From contig OY726557.1 in the NCBI GenBank assembly GCA_963383645.1, positions 127,186,603 through 127,250,602 of the forward strand: a DNA stretch of 64,000 nucleotides, written 5' to 3'. The stretch is from Muscardinus avellanarius. Taxonomy: Eukaryota > Chordata > Mammalia > Rodentia > Gliridae. Both the position numbers and the translations under genes were made by a program. Positions 1 through 10,785 of the stretch are shown here, in pieces; within the stretch, counting starts at the first letter, position 1; each line of letters starts with the position of its first letter. The notes under the pieces were generated by a model that saw only the letters and a list, made by a program, of their open reading frames with translations, was not told where the DNA came from and did no database searches.

Positions 1-436
1 AGGGTTTTAGAAATCAATGCAGTGCAATTCCTTGAAACAACAGAAAAGCCTAGCAACTCTGCATGGATATGAGGGAAGCAGCATTTTGGAATAAAACTAC
101 TAATGAAACCTGAACTTTGGAGAAGGCTCTGCATTGTCTAGCAAGCAAATGGTGAGCTATACCTGCAGGAATGTAGCCCTGCATATTTCCTGCTCTTCTC
201 AAAGCAGGAGCACAGAGTTAACCAGAATGTCCTTCACAGCACCTTTAGGTCTATGAGCAGGTGGTCCTTAAAATCAATAGCCCTTCTGGTCAGCCAGGGG
301 TGTGCACCAGGGGCCAGCTCCTGAGGTAGCACTAGGGCAAAGGGCCAGCTCCCCCAAATGGAGGCCTGGAGCCTCTGCCAACTTTGCTGGCCTTTAGAAG
401 GGATCTGGGCTTATCTACTGGTGACCTCCCTCCCAT

Positions 437-438
<2 letters not shown>
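1..438. other. Unique sequence, no feature recognised
   Basis: About 440 bases with no recognisable repeat, gene or RNA. The composition is mixed, with short GC-richer patches around 260-400. No open frame here looks like a known protein. Confidence 0.6.

Positions 439-476
<38 letters not shown>
439..476. repeat. Poly(T) tract of 38 bases
   Basis: An uninterrupted run of T. Neither flank reads as a SINE or L1 body, so this is either a simple homopolymer or the antisense tail of a retroposed fragment too short or old to recognise. Its length is likely to be unreliable in an assembly. Confidence 0.95.
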
Positions 477-478
<2 letters not shown>

Positions 479-860
479 GGGCAGCTCTTACCCTCCCTCA
501 AGGCCTCTTCATGTGCTCTGCATAGGGAGGAGTTAGGAGCACTGGGACAGAATGGATATTCCAGATGGCATTTGCTGAGTGGCTGTGGAGGAGCCACGGA
601 CAATCCAAATCCCTGGGCTTCAGTTCTAAAAGATGCTTAAACCTTTCCAGGAAGGTGTGAGAATCAAAGAAGGTGACACAATTTGGCAAAAATATGTCTT
701 AGCTGAGATATGGGTTTTCTGATGGGCTCTGGCTGCAAGGCCAGGTTTCAGTGCCTGATGGGACAATGCTAAGGTCCATCTTGGTCCCTTAAAGGAGACC
801 CAGTCCTTCTCTAGCAATAGATCCTAGTGTGACCCAGAGCCAGAGCATCTTTCTGAGGCT

Positions 861-908
861 GGAGCAAAATGCTTTAGATGGATAGGAGCAAAATGCTTTA
901 GATGGATA
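861..908. repeat. Exact tandem duplication of a 24-bp unit
   Basis: The unit at 861-884 is repeated without mismatch at 885-908. It begins ggagcaaaatgctttagatg. Both flanks are ordinary unique sequence. Confidence 0.95.
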
Positions 909-1082
909 AGTCTCCAAGACACAGTAATGATTTTGGAGCCAACTGTTGAAACCTCATGGTACTTCACAGAGAACAGCAGCTGGCTTGTGGAACACCCTTG
1001 TTCCTTTCCCAAGGCCTCTTCCTGATGTTCTTCCCCACAAGAGGCATTTCCAGATGAGCCATGGGTGATGGAGCTCACTCAC
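909..1082. other. Unique sequence, no feature recognised
   Basis: Nothing recognisable between the 24-bp duplication and the first LTR-like segment. Confidence 0.5.
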
Positions 1083-1238
1083 TCTGGGTGAGCGCAAAGA
1101 CAATGCAATGTATAAAAAGCATCAAGCTGAATGACAGTGCTATGGTTTAAATAGTTTGTCTCTGGAAACTCAGGCTGGAGTTTAGTCCCCATTGGGAGGA
1201 GTTAAGAGGGTAGAAATTTAATTTGACTCTAGTGTTTA
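1083..1238 (+). mobile_element. Truncated MaLR-like LTR head plus about 55 bp of flank, copy A
   Basis: From 1138 this has the head of a non-autonomous ERVL-MaLR type LTR (tgctatggttta, then gtttagtccccattgggagg and ttaagagggtag). The whole segment is repeated at 1992-2148 at roughly 85-90% identity by eye. The match starts about 55 bp before the expected LTR start, so it is either a local duplication or a repeat with a longer 5' end. The 3' half of the LTR is missing here. It has no coding capacity. Confidence 0.65.
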
Positions 1239-1805
1239 TCTAATTTGACTCACACTCAGCCAGCAGCACCACAGCCTCCATGGTCCTGCCCGGGAGGCAC
1301 AGATGAGTTCAGGAAATCAGTGTCCACCGTAGGCCTCTGCAAGGTCTTAAGAATTTGGACTTGCAAATATGGATGCTTCATGTGGCTTCCTGAGAGATGA
1401 AAGCACTTCCATCTGTGAGCTTTCCTAACCCTCAAATGTCAGGAGAGGCTCCTTCTCTTTACTACAAGGTCCTGGAGCTCAGAGGCAGTTAGATTTCAGA
1501 GTGGGGACATTTGGCACCACAAAACCAGACCCAACTCATACCCTGTCCTGTCCCTGTACCAATTGCTAAGGGCTTGATACGCATAGTTTCACTTCCCCAG
1601 TAGCTTGTAGAAGAGGCAGGATGTTTTCCAGGACCCTGTCAGCACACAGCACAAGGCTGAGCATATAGGAGAAACTCAGGAAATACTGTGCCACTGGGCT
1701 GTGGGCAGTCAGAGCCACAGGACATCACCTCACATCCCAACCTTCCAGATGAGGACTCAGGAACTGATGTTAAGTGACCTTTAAGGTTTACGTGGTCGGT
1801 GATTT
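1239..1805. other. Unique sequence, no feature recognised
   Basis: No repeat family or coding signature was recognised. The 71-codon minus-strand open frame in the right part looks like chance and runs into MER20. Confidence 0.5.
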
Positions 1806-1981
1806 CAGTGTTCTCAACCTGGGGCAATTTTGTCCTCCAGGGGGCATCTGGCAATGACTGGAGACATTTTTTGATGGTGATGACTAGGATGCTTCTGTAG
1901 CTAGTAAGGGGGGCTCAAGGATACTGCAAATGTTCTCCAGTACAAGTAGAGCCCTCCACAACCATGAATTATCTGGCCCTG
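1806..1981 (+). mobile_element. MER20 (non-autonomous hAT-Charlie DNA transposon)
   Basis: The order of blocks matches MER20: cagtgttctcaacctggggc at the left end, then ggcatctggcaatgactgga and gagacattttttgatggt, and finally cacaaccatgaattatctgg near the right end. It is diverged and slightly shortened at the 3' end. MER20 is an old mammalian element that has sometimes been co-opted as a regulatory sequence. Nothing here shows that this copy is. Confidence 0.8.
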
Positions 1982-1991
1982 GTGAAGCAAG

Positions 1992-2436
1992 TCTGGGTGA
2001 GTACAAAGACAAGGTGATATATAAAAGGCATCAAGATGAATGAGGATGCTATGTTTTGAGTACAATTTGTCTCTGAAACTCAAGCTGGAGTTTAATCCCC
2101 ATTGGGAGGGGTTAAGAGGGTAGACATTTAATTTGACTCTAGTGTTTAAAGGTGGGGCCTTTGGCTTTGGGGAGGTGATTATATAAGGCCATCAGCGTGG
2201 AACCCCCCATGATTCACTACTGATGGCTTTGTATGAAGAGAGAACAGAGGACACGCAGGCCTGCTCCTCATCTCTTGTCCTGTGATGCCCCGACTGCCTC
2301 TGGACTCTGCCAGCAAGAAGGTCATAGCTAGGTGCACCGCTTGACCTGCACCAGAACACCAAGCCAAGATAAACCTCTTTACATAATAATGTACCCAGCC
2401 TGTGGTATTGTTAGCAACAGAAAAGAGACCAAAACA
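1992..2436 (+). mobile_element. MaLR-like solo LTR (copy B), near full length
   Basis: The LTR proper starts at about 2047 (tgctatgttttgag). It runs through taatccccattgggaggggt, ggtggggcctttggctttgg, 'gaggtgattatataaggcc', 'ccagcaagaaggtcat' and 'agataaacctctttaca'. It ends near 'gtggtattgttagcaacagaaaa'. This is the layout of mammalian ERVL-MaLR LTRs (MST/MLT1 type). No internal retroviral region is present. The first 157 bp, including about 55 bp before the LTR start, duplicate 1083-1238. Confidence 0.7.
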
Positions 2437-3017
2437 GAGGGCCAGGCAGGTCTGCAGGACAAGGAGAGTTCAGATGTGGAATGGGAATATGGAGTTAATA
2501 AAGGCCTGAAGGGTAGTCAGTATGGAAATGTCAGCAGGAGCCAGGAAGAGTATGGTGTTGTACACCAGACTGTATAGCTTTGCTCCAGAGATAGCACCGG
2601 CTTCCATCATAGCTGAAAGGCCAGAATTTCTTCCAACACAATGATCTGCCACCTTATCATGAGTCCTCACTTTCCACCACTCAGTTGGGCAAGAATAGAA
2701 TCACAGAGAACAAAATAATAGTAACCCAAAGCAAGTTACTTTTACTAACTTTAAGACAATATCAGACCCTTTAGTGAGCCCATAAACCCACTTACTGTTT
2801 AACCTATCACATCGTGTTACCATTGTTTTTCCACAGACCAGCCTTCCTGCTTGAATGCAGGCTCTGAGGACAGAACTAAGTTTTAATCACTCTCAGATTC
2901 CTGGTACTTTCTATGAGGCCCTGGAGGTAGGGGTAACCAGCCACTGATGTAACAGAAGGAGGCAGGCTTCCCTGCTGCAGAACTGTAAGGACTGGGACAG
3001 ACTTCGCTCTGCTTTCC
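2437..3017. other. Mostly unique; possible L2 tail around 2850-2930
   Basis: The stretch near 2850-2930 ('gaatgcaggctctgaggacagaac ... ttcctggtactttctatgag') has the order of words of an L2 3' end but is too degraded for a firm call. The rest shows nothing recognisable. Confidence 0.35.
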
Positions 3018-3815
3018 TTTTTCTGATATACAAAGTATACATTCATGCTCATTGTATAAAAATAAGAACTACAGACAATTCAGAAAAATAAAATAAAATT
3101 TGTTGCACCTTGATGGTCTTACTGCCCTGAGATAAATACATTTAACATTTCAGTGGGTATCCTGCCACCCTTCTGAGAACTGTGTATTCATGAGACTCAC
3201 ATGCACATATTTTTCTTTTTAATTAAAATGGAATCATATATACATATTGCTCTATATCCTGCTTCTTTACTTAAAAAATATATTGGAAACTGGTACAGAG
3301 GTCAGGCTGGGAGATTTGTCTTCAAGTTGTGTTTGCATACCAATCACCTATTTTTATTTAAACTGCATCTTTGAAGAAGAGCTCAATCCATTTGAACATC
3401 TTTCCATACCTATAAATATAATTTCACGCCATAGCGTTTAATGGCTGCAAAACAGGCGACCATGTAGTTGTGCTATAATGTATTAAACCAGTCCTCAATT
3501 GTTGGAATCTGTATTACTTTTATATTTTTCCTATGACAACAGCGCTGTGATAAATATCCTTTTAGTGAAATCTTTGCACACATCCCTAATTTTTTCCTTC
3601 GTTTGAATTTGTCGGGTAGAAATTGCTGGAACCAAAAAAAATGGCCTATTTTACAGCTTTTGAAAAGTATTATCATGTGGTTCTCCACAAAGGTTGTACT
3701 AACAAACACCCTCCCCTCAACGGTGTATGGAGAGTGCCACGTTTGCTTTATCTGAACAAAAGCTATCATGTAAGACCAGTGCAAACTCGAGGACAAATTA
3801 TTTCTATTCCATTCA
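3018..3815 (-). mobile_element. Ancient L1M-type LINE fragment, antisense
   Basis: The plus strand reads as the reverse complement of an old mammalian L1 3' region. It has 'cattgtataaaaataagaac', 'taatggctgcaaaac', 'aaccagtcctcaattgttgg', 'gtgataaatatccttttagtg', 'aattgctggaacc' and 'ccacaaaggttgtactaac', all in the expected order. It is heavily mutated and has no intact reading frame. The two open frames that cross it (115 and 126 codons) are chance. Confidence 0.75.
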
Positions 3816-3876
3816 AACACCCATCTCTATTATCTTTGCATGGAAAAACTGCCATCTTGTTATTTCTTAGTCCAAC

Positions 3877-3878
<2 letters not shown>

Positions 3879-3931
<53 letters not shown>
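3879..3931. repeat. (AT)n microsatellite, about 26 units
   Basis: A pure alternating AT run directly after 'ccaacag'. It is likely to be length-polymorphic and a poor assembly anchor. Confidence 0.97.
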
Positions 3932-3932
<1 letters not shown>

Positions 3933-4214
3933 TTAGTTTTGGTATGTTGAGTCATGCAGTTCTTAACATGCTTTGGAACATGACCATAAGAAAATACATG
4001 TAGAAGTACCAGGTACTAGCATGGTGCCTGGTGCACAGCAGAAACTCAGCAGATGCCCTGTCACCCATGCCCACAATGGCTGCTGTGCTTAGAGCCTTTT
4101 GCAGGTCTTATCTGGATGGCTGTCTCCAGCTCTCCGGCTTAGAAACCAGTAAGCACAATTATGTGCCAGAGTGATTTATCAAAAACCCAAGATGGAGCAT
4201 ATGACCCCCTAGCT

Positions 4215-4738
4215 TAAACATTGCCAATTACTTCCCAGTATCATTACACTAAGGTCTGGACTTCTTGGTAATGCTTATAAGGCTGCATGACATGCCTTGA
4301 GACCCTACAGCTTCATCTACCATAGATCTTGAATCACCATGCCCCTATAGTAAGTCTTCTGGCAGAATTCAGCCCTTTATTTCTCTGTGACTTGGCATAG
4401 TGGTATTCTCTCTCTTTAAAACACATTTACCTCTTTCCCGACTTGGCATAGTGGTATTCTCTCTCTTTAAAACACATTTACCTCTTTCCCTACTTTATCT
4501 GTAGAATTGACAGCCTTTTATACCTACCCCATGTAAGCAATGCTCTTTATCTGTATTGCTAGAAAATCTTGCCTGATAATTATTGAGAACACCTCTCTGC
4601 TGCACTGTAATGACCATTGTCATGTACCTCTCCCCTTCTAGCCTGCTTAGAACCAGAACTTTGTTCTACTCATGAATGAATTCTCAATATCTGGCACCAA
4701 GCTCAGCATATAGTTGATGCTTAATAAATATTTTCTGC
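4215..4738 (+). mobile_element. L2 LINE 3' end, with internal tandem duplication
   Basis: The order of words follows an L2 3' end: 'ctaaggtctggacttcttggtaatgc', 'aaggctgcatgacatgcctt', later 'cctgcttagaaccagaactttg', and the tail 'gctcagcatatagttgatgcttaataaatat'. It is old and diverged. A 51-bp exact duplication sits inside it at 4389-4490. Confidence 0.65.
4389..4490. repeat. Exact tandem duplication of a 51-bp unit
   Basis: The 51 bases at 4389-4439 (beginning gacttggcatagtggtattc) are repeated with no mismatch at 4440-4490. The host L2 is ancient, so the duplication is far younger than its host, or it is an assembly or sequencing artefact. Confidence 0.95.
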
Positions 4739-6040
4739 ATGCACAAAAGAAATGATGCTCTTCTCCCTCTCTTTCCATCTTTCTCTTCCTCCCTCCTTTT
4801 CTCTTTTCCTTCTATCTGTCTATCACTTGTAAGGCTCCATTCCCACTGTCACTATTGGTAGCGTACTAGGGTTGTTATGATACTTTCTCTTATTCAAATG
4901 GGGTTTTATAAACTGTTTGATGACACACTATCATACCTCCTTCTTAGGATCAGGCATGTTGACCAAAGCAAATGCATCGCCACCATCTGTACCTTCAAGA
5001 GGAGGCCCAGCTGGTAGGGCGTGGAGAGAACAAGGGCTGGGTCGATCACCAGAGCTCAGCAAATGTTGGCAGCTAGAGGTGAACTGTCATGGGTGAGAAG
5101 TGCTGTGCTCTGTGGGGAAGGGAGGACTGTGCTTCCCACACAAGAAATGGGAGTGATGGTGCAGGAGAGATAGGATGAGATTAGGAGAGGAGGAGATGGG
5201 CCAGAAGTACAGGGAGAGATGGGCAAGGTGGGATTCAGATTCAATGAAAGGAGAAGGAAGAGACTGAAGAGGGCAGAGAATGAAGCAGTGACAGAAGCCC
5301 AAGCTAGTGCTTGCCTAAGAAGAGTACCTTTTGCCAGCTCTGCTGGAGAAGTGTTGTGGGGGAGACAGCCTTAGCTCTTTACTCCATGTAATTAATTACT
5401 TTGTGGCTTTAAATAAGAACCAGCTATTCGTGGGGAAGCCTGACAGGGTTTCTTTTAACTTAATGTTTGCTGAACCATCCCTTCTATCTCACTTACCTGA
5501 TGTGGAACATATGCTGGGATCAGAATGACAGAGAATAAATCACTAGATTTGCTTGGCTTCTTTGAAAAATGAATTTGGGGGCTGAGATTTCTCATCAGTA
5601 TATATCTTCGTCGAGCAGCCTCCTGACAGAGTAGCAAGCTTGGGGGGTGTCCTGTGAAAAGGTAAGTGGATGCCCAGATGTCCACATCTGGCAACAGATC
5701 CATCACCTTGGGACACAGGCCAGGACTCATGTGCTAGGCTGACAGTTGTCCCTAGGGCTGGGATTCAGAGATTGCTGCAATTTCTGGAATAGGATACAAC
5801 TGTGGTCTTATGTGAACTCAATTAAAAGATGATGAGCTTTTAACATGCATCAGAAACATGGTGGAGTAAAGAAGCTCGGGGGTGGTGGTGTCCACGTGAA
5901 AGCTTTGGGTCAGAAGCCTGCAGCCGAGCCAGCCTCTGAGCTCAGCCTCTAGCTGCCATGAGAGTGTCTCAAGGTCTTCATCCACAGAATGGGATGAAGT
6001 ATCCTCACAGCTTGGTTGGCTATGACTTTACATGTCAGTC
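4739..6040. other. Unique sequence; CT-rich then AG-rich patches
   Basis: Around 4760-4820 is a pyrimidine-rich patch, and 5090-5290 is purine-rich on the plus strand. No repeat family is firm. The open frames here, up to 91 codons on the minus strand at 5455-5730, show no domain or conserved motif. Confidence 0.45.
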
Positions 6041-6041
6041 A

Positions 6042-6142
6042 TCCTCTCTCCCTTCTTGCCTTCCATTCCCTCTATTGGGTTTCAGTGCACTACAAAGTTC
6101 CAGCACAATGCCTGGTCTATAGCAGATGCTAAATAAAAGTTC
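6042..6142 (+). mobile_element. L2 3' tail fragment
   Basis: The line 'ccagcacaatgcctggtctatagcagatgctaaataaaag' has the diagnostic L2 tail order (cagtgcctggcacatagtaggtgctcaataaat type), at old divergence. Confidence 0.5.
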
Positions 6143-6369
6143 TGTTCACCTCCATGGATATACTTAGAGGTTGCAAGCATTCCCAGCCTTCTGGGATGAA
6201 ACAAGGAGGGGTTATAAAGTACTTTTAAATGGAGATTTTGAGGAAGGATGAAAAGGCATGGGAATAGGTATGGGACGTGGGTATGAGTGGGGGTGACATG
6301 TCCCCAGGGCTAAGTCTATGACTATCTGTCACTCTTCAACTGGAACTGTGGAAAAGAACAAGCTCTATA

Positions 6370-6485
6370 CTAGCACTCTGGTTCCTGACCTTTTCAGTTA
6401 ATATTGACATGATGTTGAACAAATCATTTAATCTCTCTAGGTATTGGTTTCTTCATCTCTACAATGGGGAGGTGAGTTGGATTGA
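6370..6485 (+). mobile_element. MIR fragment
   Basis: The fragment 'ttgaacaaatcatttaatctctctaggtattggtttcttcatctctacaatggggag' matches the MIR core (ttaacctctctgagcctcagtttcctcatctgtaaaatggg) with the usual drift. Confidence 0.6.
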
Positions 6486-6489
6486 ATAC

Positions 6490-6745
6490 TAAAACTTTTT
6501 TTTTTCTTAGCTTCCTCTTCTGATAACTAAAGTCATGCATGCTCATGATTAAAATTTGGAAAATACACACAGAAGTATAAACAAGATAATTAAAACCACC
6601 CATAACCCCACCACCCGGAGAAAAATCACTCCTCACATTTTGCTGTGTTCTGATTTCTCTGTGCAGAGTGTATTAGAGAGCAAAATCATACTGTGTTTGC
6701 AATTTTGTATCAGGCTTCCCCCTGCCAGTGTTAAATTATCATAAG
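6490..6745 (-). mobile_element. Ancient L1M-type fragment, antisense
   Basis: The segment 'catgattaaaatttggaaaatacacacagaag' followed by 'accacccataaccccaccacccggagaaaaatcactcc' is the reverse complement of an old L1M 3' region. It has no coding content. Confidence 0.65.
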
Positions 6746-7395
6746 CATTCTCTCTGTGTCATTAAAAAATTATTTGGGCCTCATTTTTAAGTTTCCTTCT
6801 GACACTGGAATTCTATGAAGAATGGGGCTCATTGCTTTTGCTATTAAAAAACATTTGTTTTCCCACAGCAGCAGAAATCATATGGAGGAAGGTGCCCTTG
6901 AGTGGTGGGTCTCAATTCCCTTTGGCCTATGTATCATACAAGGACACCAAAGGGCTTTTTGGAACACCTGGTGTACCCACATTGATTTAACGCCTTGGCT
7001 CTTGAGAATATAAGGGACCCTGGGGATGCTCTGGAAGAGGCATTGACAAGGGATGATACCTTTTAGAAAATAAAATATCATGAACAATTTTTTCCATTAG
7101 CAGAAGAGGCTACCTATAGAATTTCAAGGGCCAAGTTACTAAAAATTTCCTAAACCTCCCTTTTCTTTTTCTCGTGGGTGTTAATCAGGCTCTTTTATCA
7201 TAAAATAAAAACTTTTCATACAAAGCTAAGATCTATGATACAATTTAAAAGAATAATAGTTTTTTTGGGAAAGTTAATACTTATTAAAATTTACTATAAG
7301 GCAAAGGTGAAGACTGTGCGTGTGCTCAATCAAGGTTTTCTCTCACTGGGTTCCCAGGAAGACAATCACTGCTCAGCCTTCCTAGGCTGAGAATT
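6746..7395. other. AT-rich sequence, no feature recognised
   Basis: No clear repeat or gene. The 70-codon plus-strand open frame at 7178-7390 is lysine/isoleucine rich, as expected for AT-rich chance frames. Confidence 0.5.
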
Positions 7396-7438
7396 CAGAA
7401 TTCATTCTCATAGATTCACACCATGAGAATGAATTCTG
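7396..7438. repeat. Perfect 16-bp inverted repeat with 11-base loop
   Basis: The left arm at 7396-7411 (cagaattcattctcat) is the exact reverse complement of the right arm at 7423-7438. The loop is 7412-7422. It could form a hairpin or cruciform. There is no U-rich tract or transcription signal to make it a terminator, and it lies in no recognised repeat. Confidence 0.9.
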
Positions 7439-8361
7439 GTCACTGGCATGTAGATAGGAGGACTATCAGTGACTTCTAAGCCTGGGATAAAAACCAATTC
7501 TACACCATTTTTCAGTTCTCTCTTCCCTTCCTGCCCCTGCTTTGGAGGTCACAAGATCAAAACAGGAATTTTGCTCAAGTTGCCTCAAAATCTGATGTTA
7601 ATGAGAAATAAAGCTTTGCTGTGTTAATCCAACTGAGATTTTGGTGCTTATTTGTTTCTGCAGCCTGAGCCTAACTTATTCAGACTAATCTGAATTCAGA
7701 GATATCAATCACAGATAATGGATCCTTTCGTGAAATGAAGTTGGGATATTGAGAAAGTGAGAAAGAAAATAGAGGTTCTTACATGTGATTGGGTGGAAAT
7801 TCAATTTGGAGGGGATGAAGGGATGCTATTAGATAATACAGTATCATTTATATGATTACAATACGGAGTCCTTGGGTTAATGATTCCATATGCTATCCAT
7901 GTGTGTTGGAACCTAACCATTGAGTGGGCACCGGCAGATGAAGGGAGCCAGTTTTCCCACTGCTGGAGAGGAGGTTACAGAAGTAAAAGGAAGAGGCTGG
8001 AAAGATCCATAAGGTAATGGATCGGAGCTTGAGACATCAGCATGGACTTGAGTTTAGCTTAATAAAGACACGAGGATAACACATGGGACTATTACCACAC
8101 ATGTCTATCTGTGAGGAGTAGTATAGGTACAACATGCATTTCCTTGTTTCATCTGCTGACTGACGAGGGCTTTGAGCAGTGACATTCTTGAATAAATGAG
8201 TATACCTGAATATATCTAATACCATTCTCTAATAAAAAGAGCCAGATTTTATTTTTGCTGAATGACAACAACAACAAAAGAAGGCTGATTCTGGGACCAG
8301 GGCAGGAAATACACAAGATGAGCCCAGGGCATCGGGAAAGGGATGTCCTCTGTGCTTGTTT
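7439..8361. other. Unique sequence, no feature recognised
   Basis: Nothing firm was seen. The region is AT-leaning and has no long frame with coding character. Confidence 0.5.
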
Positions 8362-8800
8362 CCTAGGACTGCCATGAAAATTACCACAAGTAGGTGACTT
8401 AAAACAACAAAAATGTGTTCTCTCCCAGTTTTGGAGGCTAAGGTTAAGCAGTCTGCAGGGCCATCTCCTCTGAATCCCATAGGGGAGGCTTCTCCCTTGC
8501 CTCTGCTGACATTGGTGTTTTCGGATGATCCTTGGCACCCCGTGGCTTGTACATGACTCACTCAAACTGTTTCTCTGTCATCGCAGGACCCTCTTACTCC
8601 TGCGAGTGTGAATCCTCTTCTTATAAGACATGACCACATTCTAGTAAGGTCCTACTCTTACCTCACTCCAGTCTGACTTCATCCGAACTAGGTACATCTG
8701 TTTTTAACCCTATTCCAAAATAAGGCCACATTTTGAGGTCCTGGGGGCTGGGACTTTAACATATTGTGTTTTAGGGATTCAATTCAGTCTGTAATATAAT
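8362..8800 (-). mobile_element. MLT1-type LTR (ERVL-MaLR), antisense, near full length
   Basis: Read as a reverse complement, the blocks match MLT1 in order: 'gactgccatgaaaattaccacaag', 'taggtgacttaaaacaacaaaaatgtg', 'cagttttggaggctaagg', 'tcctcttcttataagaca', 'aaaataaggccacattttgaggtcctgg' and 'gggattcaattcagtctgtaa'. The 138- and 110-codon minus-strand frames through it are by-products of the LTR, not genes. Confidence 0.85.
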
Positions 8801-8964
8801 CTAAAAGAGGTAGAAAATCCATCTTGATGAGGTACAACACAGAAGCCAATGGTCTGAAGAGCCCTCAAGAGTCAAAGGCAGGAATCCTTGAGCAACAAAA
8901 TAAAAGAGTACTGCATTATTACCACCAGTAATATATATGGGCACCAGTCTCCATGTGCTTTCTC
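8801..8964. other. Unique spacer
   Basis: About 160 bases between two LTR relics, with nothing recognised. Confidence 0.5.
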
Positions 8965-9240
8965 AGTGTAAGGGTTTGAAAGCAAAATGTTCATTGTATG
9001 TCATGCTCTGCAGGCAGCCATGCTTGGAGGTGGATCGCTGGGCGTATGGTCTTGGGGACTAAATGTCTCTCTTCCCCCTGCTCTTGCTTGCTTTACTTCC
9101 TATCATCATGCCCTGGGGCTCTCTGGCCCTCGGTCAGACTATATCTACAAGGATTAAATTTTCAGAACCCTAAGCGAATAAACCTTTCCCCCTCCAAGTT
9201 GTGGTTGTCAGGTGTTTAGATCTCGGTGGTGAGAATGATG
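8965..9240 (+). mobile_element. MaLR/ORR1-like LTR fragment
   Basis: It starts 'gtgtaagggtttgaaagcaaaatg' and later reads 'aaccctaagcgaataaacctttccccctccaagttg', the 3' signature of rodent MaLR LTRs (gagccaaataaacctttcctcctttaagttg). The middle is strongly diverged or rearranged. Confidence 0.55.
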
Positions 9241-10010
9241 GCTCAAACACTCAGCCGGTTCCCTTGTACAGTGAGCAACCTGCACGACCCTCTGACAGGG
9301 TTACCTTCTATCACCATTTGACTTAGCCTTTGTCCTGAAAAGCAGCCTAGAATGAATCATCTGACCTATAAGTGTTGAGGAGAACTGCACGACCAGGTCA
9401 ATGGATTCATCTTCAAGAAGGCATGCCTTTAAGACTTGAGAGCCACAGTTCAGGTTTCCCATGTGTTGGGAGTTAGAAAGCCCAGTGTCCTAATAGAGAT
9501 GGTGTTCTTATGGGGAAAACGTTCTCAAGTTATGTCACAATTTGTCCTCAAACATAAAGTAGGGGAGAATCTTTTACTAAATTCTACTGACACCTCCACC
9601 CTCTGGAGTAGAAAAGTATGGAAGGCACAGGGGGTGGGATAGATGATGATAGAATGGAGAAGGATGTGTCCAGAGCTTGGACCTTAGAACATTATTTTTC
9701 ATTATTCACATGTGTCCAAGTGACAATGAGCCAGGTTTGTCTCTGTATGACAATCTTTTGATACATCAGAAATAAGTGCTTTGAGTTGTACATGACATTA
9801 GTTTTCTGCTTTTCACCCTAACAAAGGAATACACCCATGTTTCCTCCCAAGTCTGGTTCTTCCTCCAGCATGATCAGGAGTCTCCTTTGTTCCATGTCCA
9901 ATCCATGCAGATAAGTGCTCTAGGGTAGTGGGAGGCCCTTCTCAAGGGGCAAGAGAGAACAGTGTGTTACTCTGTGATATAATATTCTAGCCATATCATG
10001 TTTTCCAAAC
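9241..10010. other. Unique sequence, no feature recognised
   Basis: No repeat or gene is supported. Small open frames have no recognisable content. Confidence 0.5.
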
Positions 10011-10014
10011 ATGA

Positions 10015-10785
10015 AGACATCAGAGATAATAAAAAAGCTCATAGACGATGGTTATGCTTAAACATGGACTCTAGAAAGCAATTTGGTAGTTTATACCTGT
10101 GGCTGAAAAATGTTCAGACCTTTCAACTAAGTAATGCTGCTTTTGTCAATCTGTTCTAAGAAAATAATTCTAAACCAGGCGTGGTGGCGCACGCTTGTAA
10201 TCCTAGCACTTGGGAGGCTGAGACAGGAGGATCGCACAGGTTCAAAGCCAGCCTCAGCTACTTAGTGAGGCTCTCAGCAACTTAGTGAGACCCTGTTTCC
10301 AAAGTATAAAATAGATCTGGGAGTATAGCCCAGAGGTAGTAAAGCTCGTGGGTTCCACCCTCAATACCACACACACAACAAGAAAATAATTCTAAAACCA
10401 AACAATTTCCATAAGCATAATAGCAAAAATGTCCTAAATATTCAACAGTTGAGAAATGGTTAAATAAATTATGGTTCATAGACTTGATGGGATATTATGG
10501 AATCATTAAAATGATCATTTATGAGAATTATATAATAGGGAAATTGCATATGATAACTATGCTAAGTGAAAGAAGGGGGAAGATAAAAATATAAGTAAAG
10601 ATAATTACTACCGTGTTAAAATATGCATAAGAAAAAGACTCAAAGGAAATTCACCAAAATGTTAACAGTGTTTGTATTAGACTGGTGGGATTTGTGTGGA
10701 TTCTTGTTTTATTTTCTTCAGGTTCCAAATTTTCTATGATGCGGCAATACCGGATTGTAATGGAAAAAATTATTTGAAAAACATG
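10015..10785 (+). mobile_element. Ancient L1M LINE, interrupted by a SINE
   Basis: The segments 'gactctagaaagcaatttggtag', 'taatgctgcttttgtcaatctg', then after the SINE 'aatggttaaataaattatggttcatagac' and 'gggatattatggaatcattaaaatgatc', are characteristic of an old L1M 3' region. It is split at 10174/10380 by a B1-dID SINE with its duplicated target. No intact frame remains. Confidence 0.75.
10175..10379 (+). mobile_element. B1-dID SINE with 17-bp target duplication
   Basis: The left B1 monomer (ccaggcgtggtggcgcacgc ... gggaggctgagacaggagg) is followed by an A-rich linker and the ID monomer ('gatctgggagtatagcccagaggtagtaaagc ... ggttccaccc'). The exact 17-base direct repeat aagaaaataattctaaa occurs at 10158-10174 and 10380-10396, marking insertion into the L1M. 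Confidence 0.95.

Noticed and set aside
3623..4003. 126-codon plus frame with Ile/Tyr repeat
   Set aside because: Antisense L1M plus (AT)n.
8149..8565. 138- and 110-codon minus-strand frames
   Set aside because: Lie mostly in an antisense MLT1 LTR.
10175..10379. tRNA gene from a B-box-like sequence (ggttc-a-cc)
   Set aside because: It belongs to the tRNA-derived ID half of a SINE, as do all similar hits in the window.
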